A stretch of 64,000 nt of DNA, taken from Muribaculaceae bacterium. GTDB lineage: Bacteria > Bacteroidota > Bacteroidia > Bacteroidales > Muribaculaceae. This document shows positions 46,066 to 55,096 of the stretch, piece after piece. The stretch spans positions 21,006-85,005 of the forward strand of contig JAGANS010000005.1 in the NCBI GenBank assembly GCA_017624155.1, given 5' to 3'. Position 1 is the stretch's first letter. Each line of letters opens with the position of its first letter. Below the pieces are notes generated by a model that saw only the letters and a program-made list of their open reading frames with translations, was not told the origin of the DNA and ran no database searches. Position numbers and translations under genes: made by a program.

Positions 46066-47205
46066 ATGACAGAATTACAGATGTTTCAAGCCTATTGGTG
46101 GCTGCTAATCGCCGTACTCGGCGCCGTGCTGGTGTTCATGCTCTTCGTGCAGGGCGGCCAGTCGATGCTCTATTGCCGCATGAGCAATGACGAACGCCAG
46201 ATGATGGTCAATTCGCTCGGCCGAAAGTGGGAACTTACATTTACAACCCTTGTAGTGTTTGGCGGCGCCTTCTTTGCCTCTTTTCCCCTGTTCTATTCAA
46301 CCAGTTTTGGCGGTGCCTACTGGCTGTGGATGTCGATTCTTATAAGTTTTGTATTGCAGGCCGTAAGTTACGAATACCGTCGCAAACGCGGTAATCTATA
46401 TGGTACACGTACTTATGACATATTCCTGCTTATCAACGGATTCTTCGGATGCGTGCTGCTCGGAGTGGCTGTCGGCATGATGTTCTTCGGCGGAGATTTT
46501 GAGATCTCACGCGCAAGCCTTCTTGATGCCGGCTCTCCCGTAATCTCGCGGTGGGCACCGACAAGAGGTCTCGAAGCCATAGCTTCATGGCAATGCCTGC
46601 TGCTCGGCATTGCTGTATATTTCCTCGCTCGCACACAGGCTGCGCTATATTTCATCAACAATATCCGCCATGATGATGAATTTGAGCGTCACATGCGCCG
46701 CAAAGTCCTTGTCAACGGACTGATATTCGCGGTATTATTTGTAGCATGGGTAATCGTATTGTTCCTCGCTGACGGCAAACAGGCCACATCCGACGGCACG
46801 ATTGTCAATGTACCCAATCTTTATCTGCACAATTACCTGGAAATGTGGGGCTGGCTTGTCGCATTCCTGCTTGGCGTTTTACTGGTGCTTTGCGGAATTG
46901 CCGCCGGTGCTTTTACACGCGACCGCAAAGGAATATGGATGAGTGGCATCGGTACGGTGCTTGTCGTCATGTCGCTGTTTGCTGTCGCAGGTTACAACGG
47001 CACCTGCTATCTGCCGTCCAACACGCATCCGCAGTCGTCGCTCACTCTTGCCAATAGCTCATCGTCGCTCTACACGCTGAGGACTATGAGTTGGGTAAGT
47101 CTTTTCATACCGGTGGTAATCCTTTATATCGCCTATGTATGGCGCAAGATGAATCATGGCGGCATCACACCCAAAGATATAGAGGACGGAGCTCATCAAT
47201 ATTGA
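46066..47205 (+). CDS. cydB: Cytochrome bd ubiquinol oxidase subunit II
   Basis: Structural partner of CydA, with about eight or nine membrane segments in 379 residues. Recognisable parts are the N-terminal FQAYWWLLIAVLGAVLVFMLFVQGGQ and the C-terminal SSSLYTLRTMSWVSLFIPVV helices. The following hairpin at 47231 closes the operon DUF4492-cydA-cydB. Confidence 0.95.
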   Translation: MTELQMFQAYWWLLIAVLGAVLVFMLFVQGGQSMLYCRMSNDERQMMVNSLGRKWELTFTTLVVFGGAFFASFPLFYSTSFGGAYWLWMSILISFVLQAVSYEYRRKRGNLYGTRTYDIFLLINGFFGCVLLGVAVGMMFFGGDFEISRASLLDAGSPVISRWAPTRGLEAIASWQCLLLGIAVYFLARTQAALYFINNIRHDDEFERHMRRKVLVNGLIFAVLFVAWVIVLFLADGKQATSDGTIVNVPNLYLHNYLEMWGWLVAFLLGVLLVLCGIAAGAFTRDRKGIWMSGIGTVLVVMSLFAVAGYNGTCYLPSNTHPQSSLTLANSSSSLYTLRTMSWVSLFIPVVILYIAYVWRKMNHGGITPKDIEDGAHQY

Positions 47206-47230
47206 TTCAATATAGGTTTCAATAATATCC

Positions 47231-47267
47231 GCACCCGGCATTTTTCAGTGCCGGGTGCGCTTTGTTT
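47231..47267 (+). terminator. Intrinsic terminator after cydB
   Basis: Perfect 10-bp stem (GCACCCGGCA / TGCCGGGTGC), 8-nt loop, then a T-rich tail. Confidence 0.8.
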
Positions 47268-47280
47268 GCGATTAATTTAG

Positions 47281-47288
47281 TAATTTTG
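47281..47288 (+). promoter_or_regulatory. -7 box of the YigZ gene, next to the start codon
   Basis: TAATTTTG ends 4 nt before the ATG at 47293, so the transcript should begin at or very near the start codon (leaderless). A TTTG at 47261-47264 is 16 nt upstream, closer than the usual 20. Confidence 0.5.
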
Positions 47289-47292
47289 CAAC

Positions 47293-47889
47293 ATGACCGA
47301 TATATATCGCACTATCACCTTGCCCTCCGAGGCCACTGTAACAGAAAAGCGAAGCCGTTTCCTGGCCTTCGCCTACCCTGTGAGTACAGTCGACGAGGTG
47401 AAAGAGCATCTCGCATGGCTACAAAAGAAGTATTTCGACGCCCGCCATGTATGTTGGGCGTATATGCTCGGACCTAAACGCACGGAGTTCCGAGCCAATG
47501 ATAACGGCGAGCCGTCGGGTACTGCCGGCAAACCTATTCTCGGACAGATAAATTCATTGGAACTTACCGATGTGCTGGTGGCTGTCGTCAGATATTTCGG
47601 CGGCATTAAGCTTGGTACATCCGGCCTGATCGTCGCTTACCGCCAGGCAGCCCGCGAGGCCCTTGAGGCGGCTGAAATAGTGGAACGCCACGAAATGCGG
47701 CTGGTGTCGTTCACCTATCCGTACATGGTGATGAACGATGTAATGAAGCTGGCGCATGGCGACGGTTGCGAGACTGTCGCATCGGATTTCGACAATGTCT
47801 GCTCCATGACGATACGCGTCGAGGCCGACCGTGAGTCGCTACTGCGTTCGCGCCTTGCGGATATTGACGGATTACAGTTTGATATGTAA
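47293..47889 (+). CDS. YigZ/IMPACT family protein (UPF0029)
   Basis: 198-residue cytoplasmic protein. The N-terminal domain carries the IMPACT family signatures (KRSRFLAFAYPV, DNGEPSGTAGKPILG, VVRYFGGIKLGTSGL). The C-terminal ferredoxin-like DUF1949 domain follows. Related proteins influence translation initiation control, but bacterial members lack a settled function. Monocistronic between the cydB terminator and the S9 peptidase gene, 20 nt downstream. The mRNA seems leaderless. Confidence 0.9.
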   Translation: MTDIYRTITLPSEATVTEKRSRFLAFAYPVSTVDEVKEHLAWLQKKYFDARHVCWAYMLGPKRTEFRANDNGEPSGTAGKPILGQINSLELTDVLVAVVRYFGGIKLGTSGLIVAYRQAAREALEAAEIVERHEMRLVSFTYPYMVMNDVMKLAHGDGCETVASDFDNVCSMTIRVEADRESLLRSRLADIDGLQFDM

Positions 47890-47909
47890 CACATTCACTA
47901 AAACATTAT

Positions 47910-50057
47910 ATGAACTCAATCACTAAAACTATCACGATGAGCGCATCGGTATTGTTGCTGAGCGCCGCAGCCGGCGCCGCCGAAGCTCCTGCTGATGACG
48001 CTCCAATCATCGGGCGTCCCGATTTCCACAGCGCTACGGGCGTATTCGACATCGAAGCCCTTGAGGCGCTCGGACGTGTATCCGCTCCATGTGTGTCGCC
48101 CGACGGCACACGTGTGCTCTATGGCATTTCATACGAAAGCGTACCGCAGAACAAATCCAACAACGAACTGTGGGTAATGAATGCCGACGGTACAGGGCAT
48201 GTCCGTATTACCAATACCCCCAAGAGCGAGAACTCGGCTGTATGGATCGACGGTGGCCGCCGCATTGCTTTTATATATCCCGACGATAACGGTAATCCAC
48301 AGGTGTGGGCAATGAATGCCGACGGCACGGACCGTCGCCAGCTCAGCCACGTGGAGAAAGGCGTCACCGGATTCCTCTTCTCGCACGACCAGTCGCATGT
48401 AGTAATGATCGGCACTGTCAAGTATGCCCGCACGGCAGCCGATATATATCCCGACCTGCCCAAGGCTACAGGCCGACTGATCGACGACCTCATGTACAAG
48501 CACTGGGACGAATGGGTTACTGAAATCCCTCACCCCTTCGTCGGCACATTCGACGGCAACAGCATTACCGATGTCAGGGACATTATGGCCGACGAGCCCT
48601 TTGAGTCGCCCATGAAACCGTTTGGCGGCGTTGAGTCGTTTGCATGGACTCCCGACGGCAGCGGTCTCGTATATGTATCGCGCAAGAAAACAGGTATGGA
48701 ATATGCAATCAGCACCAACAGTGATTTATATCTGTATAACCTTGCCACCGGAGTGACCGAAAACCTTACCGAAGGCATGATGGGCTACGACACGATGCCG
48801 GCATTCTCGCCCGACGGGCGTTATCTTGCATGGCTCAGCATGGAGCGCGACGGCTATGAGGCCGACCGCAACCGCCTTTTCGTCATGGACTGGGCTACAC
48901 GTACCCGCAGCGATATAACTGCCGATTGGGACTTTACGATCGATGAATTCGCATGGAACCCCTCGTCAAAATCGCTGTGGTTCATTGCAGCCCATCAGGG
49001 TGTGATACCGGTGTTTGAAATCGATTTTGCATCACATGCAGTCACCAAACTCACCGACGAAGTGGCCGACTTCGCTACCCTCTCGCCTGTAAATGATCAT
49101 ACTGTCGTTACCATGAAACACAGTATGATGCGTCCTAATGAAGTCTTTTCACTTACTAAGCCGACAGGTAAGAAAGCCCGTAAAGGCGCTGCTCCGACAC
49201 TGAAGCAGCTCACCGATGTCAATGGTGAGATATTCGCACAGATCACAATGCCTACTGTCGAAAAACTCATGGTGCCCACAACCGACGGTCGTGAGATGCT
49301 TACATGGCTTGTGAAGCCACAGAATTTCGACGAGTCGGCCAAATATCCGGCTCTGCTGTATCTGCAGGGCGGACCCCAACAGGCCGTAAGCCAGTTCTGG
49401 AGCTATCGCTGGAACTTTGCAATCATGGCCGCCAACGGATATGTTGTCATAGCTCCCAACCGCCGTGGTGTTCCCGGCTTCGGCACCGAATGGGAGGAAC
49501 AGATCTCCAAGGATTACCCCGGTCAGAACATGCGCGACTATCTCAGTGCCGTTGACTATGTCAAGGCCAATAAGCCTTATGTTGACGGCAAGCACATCGG
49601 TGCTACCGGTGCAAGCTACGGCGGTTTCTCCACCTACTGGCTCGCAGGCAATCACGATGGCCGCTTCGCTGCATTCCTGGCCCATGCAGGCATATTCAAC
49701 ACCGAGGCACAGTATCTCGAAACCGAGGAAATGTGGTTTGCCAACTGGGACATGGGCGGCGCATACTGGGACAAAGACAATGCCGCCGCACAGCGTACAT
49801 TCGCCCAGTCGCCCCACCGCTTTGTCGACCGTTGGGATACACCTATCATGATCACCCACGGTGAATATGACTTCCGCATCCTTGCCTCGCAGGGTATGGC
49901 CGCGTTCAATGCCGCACGTCTCCGCGGCGTACCGGCCGAGATGCTTATCTTCCCCGACGAGAATCACTGGATTCTCAAGCCGCAGAATGCAGTGATGTGG
50001 CAGCGGCTCTTCTTCCGCTGGTTTGACAAATGGCTGAAAGGTCAGAACGACAAGTGA
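47910..50057 (+). CDS. Exported S9 family prolyl-oligopeptidase-like peptidase
   Basis: 715-residue serine peptidase with a signal peptide (cleavage after GAAEA near residue 25). The N-terminal part is a WD40/TolB-type propeller (repeats such as ELWVMNADGT and VWAMNADGT). The C-terminal alpha/beta hydrolase has the nucleophile Ser569 in GASYGGF, an Asp in HGEYDFRI and the catalytic His in ENHWIL. It belongs to the S9C/acylaminoacyl-peptidase-like group, likely releasing dipeptides or acylated residues in the periplasm. Substrate preference cannot be inferred. Confidence 0.92.
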   Translation: MNSITKTITMSASVLLLSAAAGAAEAPADDAPIIGRPDFHSATGVFDIEALEALGRVSAPCVSPDGTRVLYGISYESVPQNKSNNELWVMNADGTGHVRITNTPKSENSAVWIDGGRRIAFIYPDDNGNPQVWAMNADGTDRRQLSHVEKGVTGFLFSHDQSHVVMIGTVKYARTAADIYPDLPKATGRLIDDLMYKHWDEWVTEIPHPFVGTFDGNSITDVRDIMADEPFESPMKPFGGVESFAWTPDGSGLVYVSRKKTGMEYAISTNSDLYLYNLATGVTENLTEGMMGYDTMPAFSPDGRYLAWLSMERDGYEADRNRLFVMDWATRTRSDITADWDFTIDEFAWNPSSKSLWFIAAHQGVIPVFEIDFASHAVTKLTDEVADFATLSPVNDHTVVTMKHSMMRPNEVFSLTKPTGKKARKGAAPTLKQLTDVNGEIFAQITMPTVEKLMVPTTDGREMLTWLVKPQNFDESAKYPALLYLQGGPQQAVSQFWSYRWNFAIMAANGYVVIAPNRRGVPGFGTEWEEQISKDYPGQNMRDYLSAVDYVKANKPYVDGKHIGATGASYGGFSTYWLAGNHDGRFAAFLAHAGIFNTEAQYLETEEMWFANWDMGGAYWDKDNAAAQRTFAQSPHRFVDRWDTPIMITHGEYDFRILASQGMAAFNAARLRGVPAEMLIFPDENHWILKPQNAVMWQRLFFRWFDKWLKGQNDK

Positions 50058-50130
50058 TCATTCCGACACAGATCAAACGATAATCCGCACTGAAGCCCGC
50101 GCACCCATCATGCACGGGCTTCATTAATAT

Positions 50131-50161
50131 TTGTAAAGATGGCAAAAGTTTACTAACTTTG
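50131..50161 (+). promoter_or_regulatory. Promoter of the small membrane protein-dxs-trkAH operon
   Basis: TTG (50131-50133), 20-nt spacer, TAACTTTG (50154-50161). The ATG at 50167 follows only 5 nt later, so the transcript is probably leaderless. Confidence 0.65.
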
Positions 50162-50166
50162 CAGAG

Positions 50167-50352
50167 ATGAAAAAGTCGAATATCATTCGGTTCGCGCTGT
50201 TGGGCATAGCCTGGTTAACTACTGTGGCGCTGTTGCTCACTCATATTCAGCGCTTCACGGCCTATCATGCATTTGTGATAGTAGCTTCGGCTATCATAGT
50301 CTTTGTGCCGGTGTACAAAAAATATGTGAAAAATGGCAATAACCACCGCTGA
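50167..50352 (+). CDS. 61-residue two-helix membrane protein
   Basis: Small inner-membrane protein with two predicted helices (about 8-26 and 33-50) and basic ends (MKKSN... and KKYVKNGNNHR). I recognise no family. A good promoter stands directly before it and its 3' end overlaps the dxs start by 20 nt in another frame, so it is very likely translated and coupled to dxs. It could help localise or tune the operon products. This is inference only. Confidence 0.7.
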   Translation: MKKSNIIRFALLGIAWLTTVALLLTHIQRFTAYHAFVIVASAIIVFVPVYKKYVKNGNNHR

Positions 50353-52300
50353 TACATCTGCTGTGACGACAGATACTCCGCTGCTCGACAAGATTTCCTC
50401 ACCGGCCGACCTGCGACGCCTGCCTGTCGAATCATTGCCGCAGTTATGCGCCGAGATACGCCGTGTCCTTATCGCCGAATGTTCGGTCAATCCGGGACAC
50501 TTTGCCTCAAGCATGGGTGCGGTTGAGTTTACCGTTGCCCTTCATTACGTATTCGATACTCCTTACGACCGTCTTGTATGGGATGTAGGCCATCAGGCAT
50601 ACGGGCATAAACTGCTCACAGGACGACGCGATTCATTCTCCGGCAACCGCACTCTTGGCGGCCTCAGCGGCTTCCCTAACCCGGCCGAGAGCCCCTATGA
50701 TACATTTACCGCCGGCCACGCCAGCAACAGCATATCGGCCGCACTCGGCATGGCCGTCGCCGCACGGCTCAATCCCGAGCCCGGTAAACCGCGCCGCAAC
50801 ACCGTCGCTATTATCGGTGATGCATCCATAAGCGGCGGTCTTGCATTTGAAGGTCTTAACAATGCTGCCAATACGCCTAATAATCTACTCATTGTCTTAA
50901 ACGACAACGACATGAGTATCGATCACAACGTCGGCTCGCTCAACTCATATCTGGCTCACCTTACCACATCGCCTGGTTACAACCGTATGCGCTACCGCGT
51001 ATATAAGGGCTTGCGCAAGGCCCGCCTGGTGAGCGACAGGAGCCGCGGCGCAATCATGCGGTTCAACAATAGTCTCAAGAGCTTGCTCGTGCGCGAGCAA
51101 AATATATTCGAGGGCTTGAATATCCGATATTTCGGACCATTCGACGGCCATGATGTGATGACTATAGTGCGTGTGCTCACCGACATCCGCAATATGGATG
51201 GTCCGCGTCTGCTACACCTCCGTACGATTAAGGGTAAAGGATATGCACCGGCCGAGGCCGATCCTGCCAAATGGCATGCCCCGGGCAAATTCGACCCTGC
51301 TACCGGTCGACGTGCCTGTGACACTTCTGATGCCGGTGCAAAGGCTCCTGCCCGACTCAAGTATCAGGAAGTTTTCGGAAAGACTTTGCTCGAACTGGCA
51401 AGAAACGATCAGCGCATTGTCGGTATCACTGCCGCGATGTCGACCGGCACATCGATGAACATAATGCAGGAAGAGATGCCCGGCAGGGTGTTTGACGTAG
51501 GAATAGCCGAAGGACACGCCGTAACATTTGCGGGCGGCCTCGCCAAGGACGGAATGCGCCCGTTTGTAGCTATATATTCCAGCTTCTTGCAGCGCGGCTA
51601 TGACCATATCATACACGATGTGGCGATTCAGGGCTTGCCGGTCGTATTCTGTATCGACCGTGCCGGTCTTGTTGGCGAAGACGGTGTGACACATCATGGC
51701 GCCCTCGACCTTGCCTATCTCCGCACGATACCCGGTATGACGGTCACAGCTCCGTCAGATGCCGCTACATTGCGCAATCTTATGTTCACTGCCGCAAACA
51801 CCGGCGACGGCCCGTTTGCAATTCGCTATCCACGAGGCAACAGCGACAGCAACGCCGCCGACAGCACCATGACGATTCTGCCGTTGGGACGCGGACGTAA
51901 ATTGACCGAAGGCTCTGACATTGCTGTTCTGTCGATCGGGACTGTTGCCGAGGACGTGAGCCGCGCTATCGATATTCTGCGCGACAAAGGCATATCCGTG
52001 TCGCACTACGACATGATATTCCTCAAGCCGATTGATGAGGACATCCTTAACGAGGTAGCCACTCTCGGCGTACCGGTCGTCACAGTTGAAGACGGCACGG
52101 TGAACGGAGGGCTTGGCGGAGCCGTGGCCGAATGGATGACTGCTCATGGCCACAAATCTACGGTATACAGACTCGGAATCCCGGATGAGTTTGTAACTCA
52201 AGGTACTCCCGGGCAGTTGAAACATCTTTGCGGCTTCGATGCGGAAGGCATTGCCGACAGCATTATCCGCGCGCTTGACACTGCAAAGCCCGAACAATGA
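50333..52300 (+). CDS. dxs: 1-deoxy-D-xylulose-5-phosphate synthase
   Basis: First enzyme of the MEP isoprenoid pathway, a thiamine-diphosphate transketolase-like enzyme joining pyruvate and glyceraldehyde 3-phosphate. The ThDP motif is GDASISGGLAFEGLNN...NDNDMSID. Other blocks are PGHFASSMGAVEF (catalytic His), VWDVGHQAYGHKLLTGR, GPFDGHD, and DRAGLVGEDGVTHHG in the second domain. 655 residues is in range. Overlaps the small membrane protein upstream and trkA downstream (ATGA). Confidence 0.96.
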   Translation: MAITTADTSAVTTDTPLLDKISSPADLRRLPVESLPQLCAEIRRVLIAECSVNPGHFASSMGAVEFTVALHYVFDTPYDRLVWDVGHQAYGHKLLTGRRDSFSGNRTLGGLSGFPNPAESPYDTFTAGHASNSISAALGMAVAARLNPEPGKPRRNTVAIIGDASISGGLAFEGLNNAANTPNNLLIVLNDNDMSIDHNVGSLNSYLAHLTTSPGYNRMRYRVYKGLRKARLVSDRSRGAIMRFNNSLKSLLVREQNIFEGLNIRYFGPFDGHDVMTIVRVLTDIRNMDGPRLLHLRTIKGKGYAPAEADPAKWHAPGKFDPATGRRACDTSDAGAKAPARLKYQEVFGKTLLELARNDQRIVGITAAMSTGTSMNIMQEEMPGRVFDVGIAEGHAVTFAGGLAKDGMRPFVAIYSSFLQRGYDHIIHDVAIQGLPVVFCIDRAGLVGEDGVTHHGALDLAYLRTIPGMTVTAPSDAATLRNLMFTAANTGDGPFAIRYPRGNSDSNAADSTMTILPLGRGRKLTEGSDIAVLSIGTVAEDVSRAIDILRDKGISVSHYDMIFLKPIDEDILNEVATLGVPVVTVEDGTVNGGLGGAVAEWMTAHGHKSTVYRLGIPDEFVTQGTPGQLKHLCGFDAEGIADSIIRALDTAKPEQ

Positions 52301-53631
52301 GAATCGTGATCGCAGGAGCCGGCGAAGTAGGCTCACATCTTGCCAAACTGCTGTCATTCGAGGAGCAGGACATCATCGTGATTGACGAAGATCGCGAACG
52401 CCTTGATGTTCTTGACTCGTCATATAATCTTATGACCGTATGCGGCAACCCGACCTCATTTCTCACTCTGAAAGAAGCGCGCGCAGGACAGTCGGATCTA
52501 TTCATCGCCGTCACTCCCTTCGAGGCGACAAATCTTGTAGCATGTTCGATCGCCAAAAGTCTTGGCGCACACACCACCGTCGGTCGTATTTCGCACTATG
52601 GATTCATGGCTCCCGAAAATAAATCGGCCATGCTGAATATGGGAGTCGACAGGCTCATATATCCCGAATATCTGGCGGCGCGTGAAATAAGCACGGCCCT
52701 CGAACATTCGTGGGTGCGAAACTGGTTTGAACTTCACGAAGGGCAGATAATCCTCGTGGGAGTGAGGATACGCGACAATGCACCCCTCGCAGGGATGCAA
52801 CTCAAGGAGTTTGCTTCGACAACCGGATGTTTCCACGTATCGGCCATACGCCGCAATCATGAGACGATCATCCCGCGAGGCAACGACTATATGCTTGCCG
52901 GCGACGTGTTGTATATTACAGCGACCCGCGACCGCATCGACGACCTGATAAAGCTCTGCGGCAAAGTAAAGCGCAAAATCAGACGAGTACTCGTGATGGG
53001 CGGCAGCAAGATTGCCATACGCCTTGTCAACATGTGCGGCGACCGGTTTAAATTTACAATTATCGACAACAATCGCGATGTATGTGTACGGCTTCCGGAA
53101 AAATGTCCCGATGCCGACATTGTGCATGGCGATGCCCGTGACCCTGAAGTCCTTGCCGAGGCTGGCATAGGCCGCTGCGATGCTTTCATAGCCTTGTCTC
53201 CGTCGAGCGAATCAAACATTCTCACCACACTCTCGGCCAAGGAAGCCGGCATAAAGAAAAGCGTGGCTGAAGTCGAAGATATACAATTTATTCCGCAGGC
53301 CGAAGCTCTTGGTATAGGAACAGTTATCAATAAGAAACTTCTTGCCACAAGTTCTATATTCCAGCTGATGCTCGATGCCGATGCTTCTACATCAAAGTGT
53401 CTGGCTCTTACCGATGCCGAGGTGGCTGAGCTTGAGGTAAAGCCCGGTGCAAAGATTACCCGTGCCGCGGTAAAGGATCTTCATCTCGACCGTAATATGA
53501 CACTCGCAGCCCTTATCAGGGACGGTCATGGCATGCTTGTGACGGGTACAACACAATTCAAGGCTGGCGACAAGGTCCTGATATTCTGCCTCGCAGGCGC
53601 TTTGCACAAAGTAGAACATCTATTCTCTTAA
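52297..53631 (+). CDS. trkA: Trk potassium uptake regulator TrkA
   Basis: Cytoplasmic gating subunit of the Trk/Ktr potassium transporter. Two Rossmann RCK_N halves are present (IVIAGAGEVGSHLAKLL at the start and VLVMGGSKIAIRLVNM near 230), each followed by an RCK_C domain; NAD(H) or other nucleotides bind here. 444 residues is usual. It starts inside the dxs stop (ATGA) and precedes trkH by 7 nt. Confidence 0.95.
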   Translation: MRIVIAGAGEVGSHLAKLLSFEEQDIIVIDEDRERLDVLDSSYNLMTVCGNPTSFLTLKEARAGQSDLFIAVTPFEATNLVACSIAKSLGAHTTVGRISHYGFMAPENKSAMLNMGVDRLIYPEYLAAREISTALEHSWVRNWFELHEGQIILVGVRIRDNAPLAGMQLKEFASTTGCFHVSAIRRNHETIIPRGNDYMLAGDVLYITATRDRIDDLIKLCGKVKRKIRRVLVMGGSKIAIRLVNMCGDRFKFTIIDNNRDVCVRLPEKCPDADIVHGDARDPEVLAEAGIGRCDAFIALSPSSESNILTTLSAKEAGIKKSVAEVEDIQFIPQAEALGIGTVINKKLLATSSIFQLMLDADASTSKCLALTDAEVAELEVKPGAKITRAAVKDLHLDRNMTLAALIRDGHGMLVTGTTQFKAGDKVLIFCLAGALHKVEHLFS

Positions 53632-53638
53632 CCCTGAT

Positions 53639-55096
53639 ATGCGTAAGAATCTCAACATACGCATGCTTGTGCGTCTTATCGGCGGCCTGTTGCAGCTTGA
53701 AGCCATATTCCTGCTTGTACCGCTGACAACCTGTCTGATATACGGCGAGCAGGATTATATTGTATTTGCCTTAACATGCTTATGCGCAGCCATAACCGGC
53801 TATCTGCTGTGGCGGGTGTATCCCACGAGTCGCCGCATGGGTAAGCGCGAGGGATTTTTGCTTACAGCTTCGGTATGGGTGGTATTCTCGCTTGCGGGTA
53901 TGATGCCGTTTATTTTCGGAACTCCTCAAGTCGATGTAAGCACTGCTTTTTTTGAAGCCATGTCGGGATTTACGACAACCGGTGCGACAATTCTGCCTCC
54001 CAATGAGAACATCAGCCATGGTATCATCATTTGGCAGGCGATGATGCAATGGCTTGGCGGCATGGGTATAATACTTTTTACACTTGCTATAATTCCGGCT
54101 CTCAACACATCGGGCGGCATGCAGATGTTCAACGCAGAGGTAACCGGTGTGACACACGACAAGATAATGCCGCGAATAAGCCAGACGGCCAAGATGCTGT
54201 GGGGGCTGTATTTCGGTATGACCCTACTACTGACAGTATTACTATGGGCAGGGCCAATGACTCTCTTCGACAGTATATGCCATGCTTTCGGCACAATATC
54301 CACCGGCGGTTTTTCGTCACGCGCAGGATCAATAGCCGAGTTCGGCTCTGATTATGTACTTATCGTAATCTGTATATTCATGCTTCTCAGCGGCATGAAT
54401 TTCGCCATGCTTTTCAAAGCGGCTACGGGACGTTGGCGCCTGGTGAAGCATGATGAGGTAACGTGTATATATATTTATGCCATACTGGTTTTCACAGCGC
54501 TGTTTGCCATCGGCCGTTTTACCTCGGGCAATATCCATGATTGGCGTGACTGCACAATTCTGCCGCTTTTCCAGGTGGTTTCGAGTATTACCTCCACAGG
54601 TTATCTTGCCCCCGGTTTCACGATATGGGAGCCTTTTATACTTGCGCTTACTTTTATTATGATGTTCTCGGGCGGATGTGCGGGGTCTACAAGCGGCGGG
54701 GCAAAAATCGACCGCCTGCTATATATGGGGCGTTTTCTGGGCAATGAGTTGCATCTGTGCACGTATCCCAATTCCATAAAGTCGGTACGCATCAATGGTA
54801 AGATTGTAAACCGGGATATTGTAGCCAAAGTCGTAGCATTTCTGTGTATATTCATGCTGCTGATCGTAGCCGGCGGTACAGCGCTGTCGTTCATGGGGCT
54901 GCCTGCAGTCGATTCATTCTTTTCGTCATTCTCGTGTATTTGCAATACCGGATTCGGCGCGTCCCTCACCGGCTACGGCGACGACTTCTTAGCCATTCCC
55001 GCAGGAGCAAAATGGGTGCTGTCATTCCTGATGCTTACAGGACGACTTGAGGTCTTTACGATAATTGTATTGTTTACGCCTTCGTTCTGGAAGTGA
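53639..55096 (+). CDS. trkH: Potassium uptake transporter, TrkH/KtrB family
   Basis: Membrane pore subunit of the potassium uptake system (485 residues). The four selectivity-filter repeats are visible: GFTTTGATI, GTISTGGFS, SITSTGYLA and CNTGFGASL. It works with TrkA encoded just before it. The stop codon abuts the stop of the convergent stress-protein gene with no gap. Confidence 0.94.
   Translation: MRKNLNIRMLVRLIGGLLQLEAIFLLVPLTTCLIYGEQDYIVFALTCLCAAITGYLLWRVYPTSRRMGKREGFLLTASVWVVFSLAGMMPFIFGTPQVDVSTAFFEAMSGFTTTGATILPPNENISHGIIIWQAMMQWLGGMGIILFTLAIIPALNTSGGMQMFNAEVTGVTHDKIMPRISQTAKMLWGLYFGMTLLLTVLLWAGPMTLFDSICHAFGTISTGGFSSRAGSIAEFGSDYVLIVICIFMLLSGMNFAMLFKAATGRWRLVKHDEVTCIYIYAILVFTALFAIGRFTSGNIHDWRDCTILPLFQVVSSITSTGYLAPGFTIWEPFILALTFIMMFSGGCAGSTSGGAKIDRLLYMGRFLGNELHLCTYPNSIKSVRINGKIVNRDIVAKVVAFLCIFMLLIVAGGTALSFMGLPAVDSFFSSFSCICNTGFGASLTGYGDDFLAIPAGAKWVLSFLMLTGRLEVFTIIVLFTPSFWK

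Noticed and set aside
49149-49967. 272-codon minus-strand frame inside the S9 peptidase gene
   Set aside because: Overlaps the catalytic domain of the peptidase; no independent evidence.
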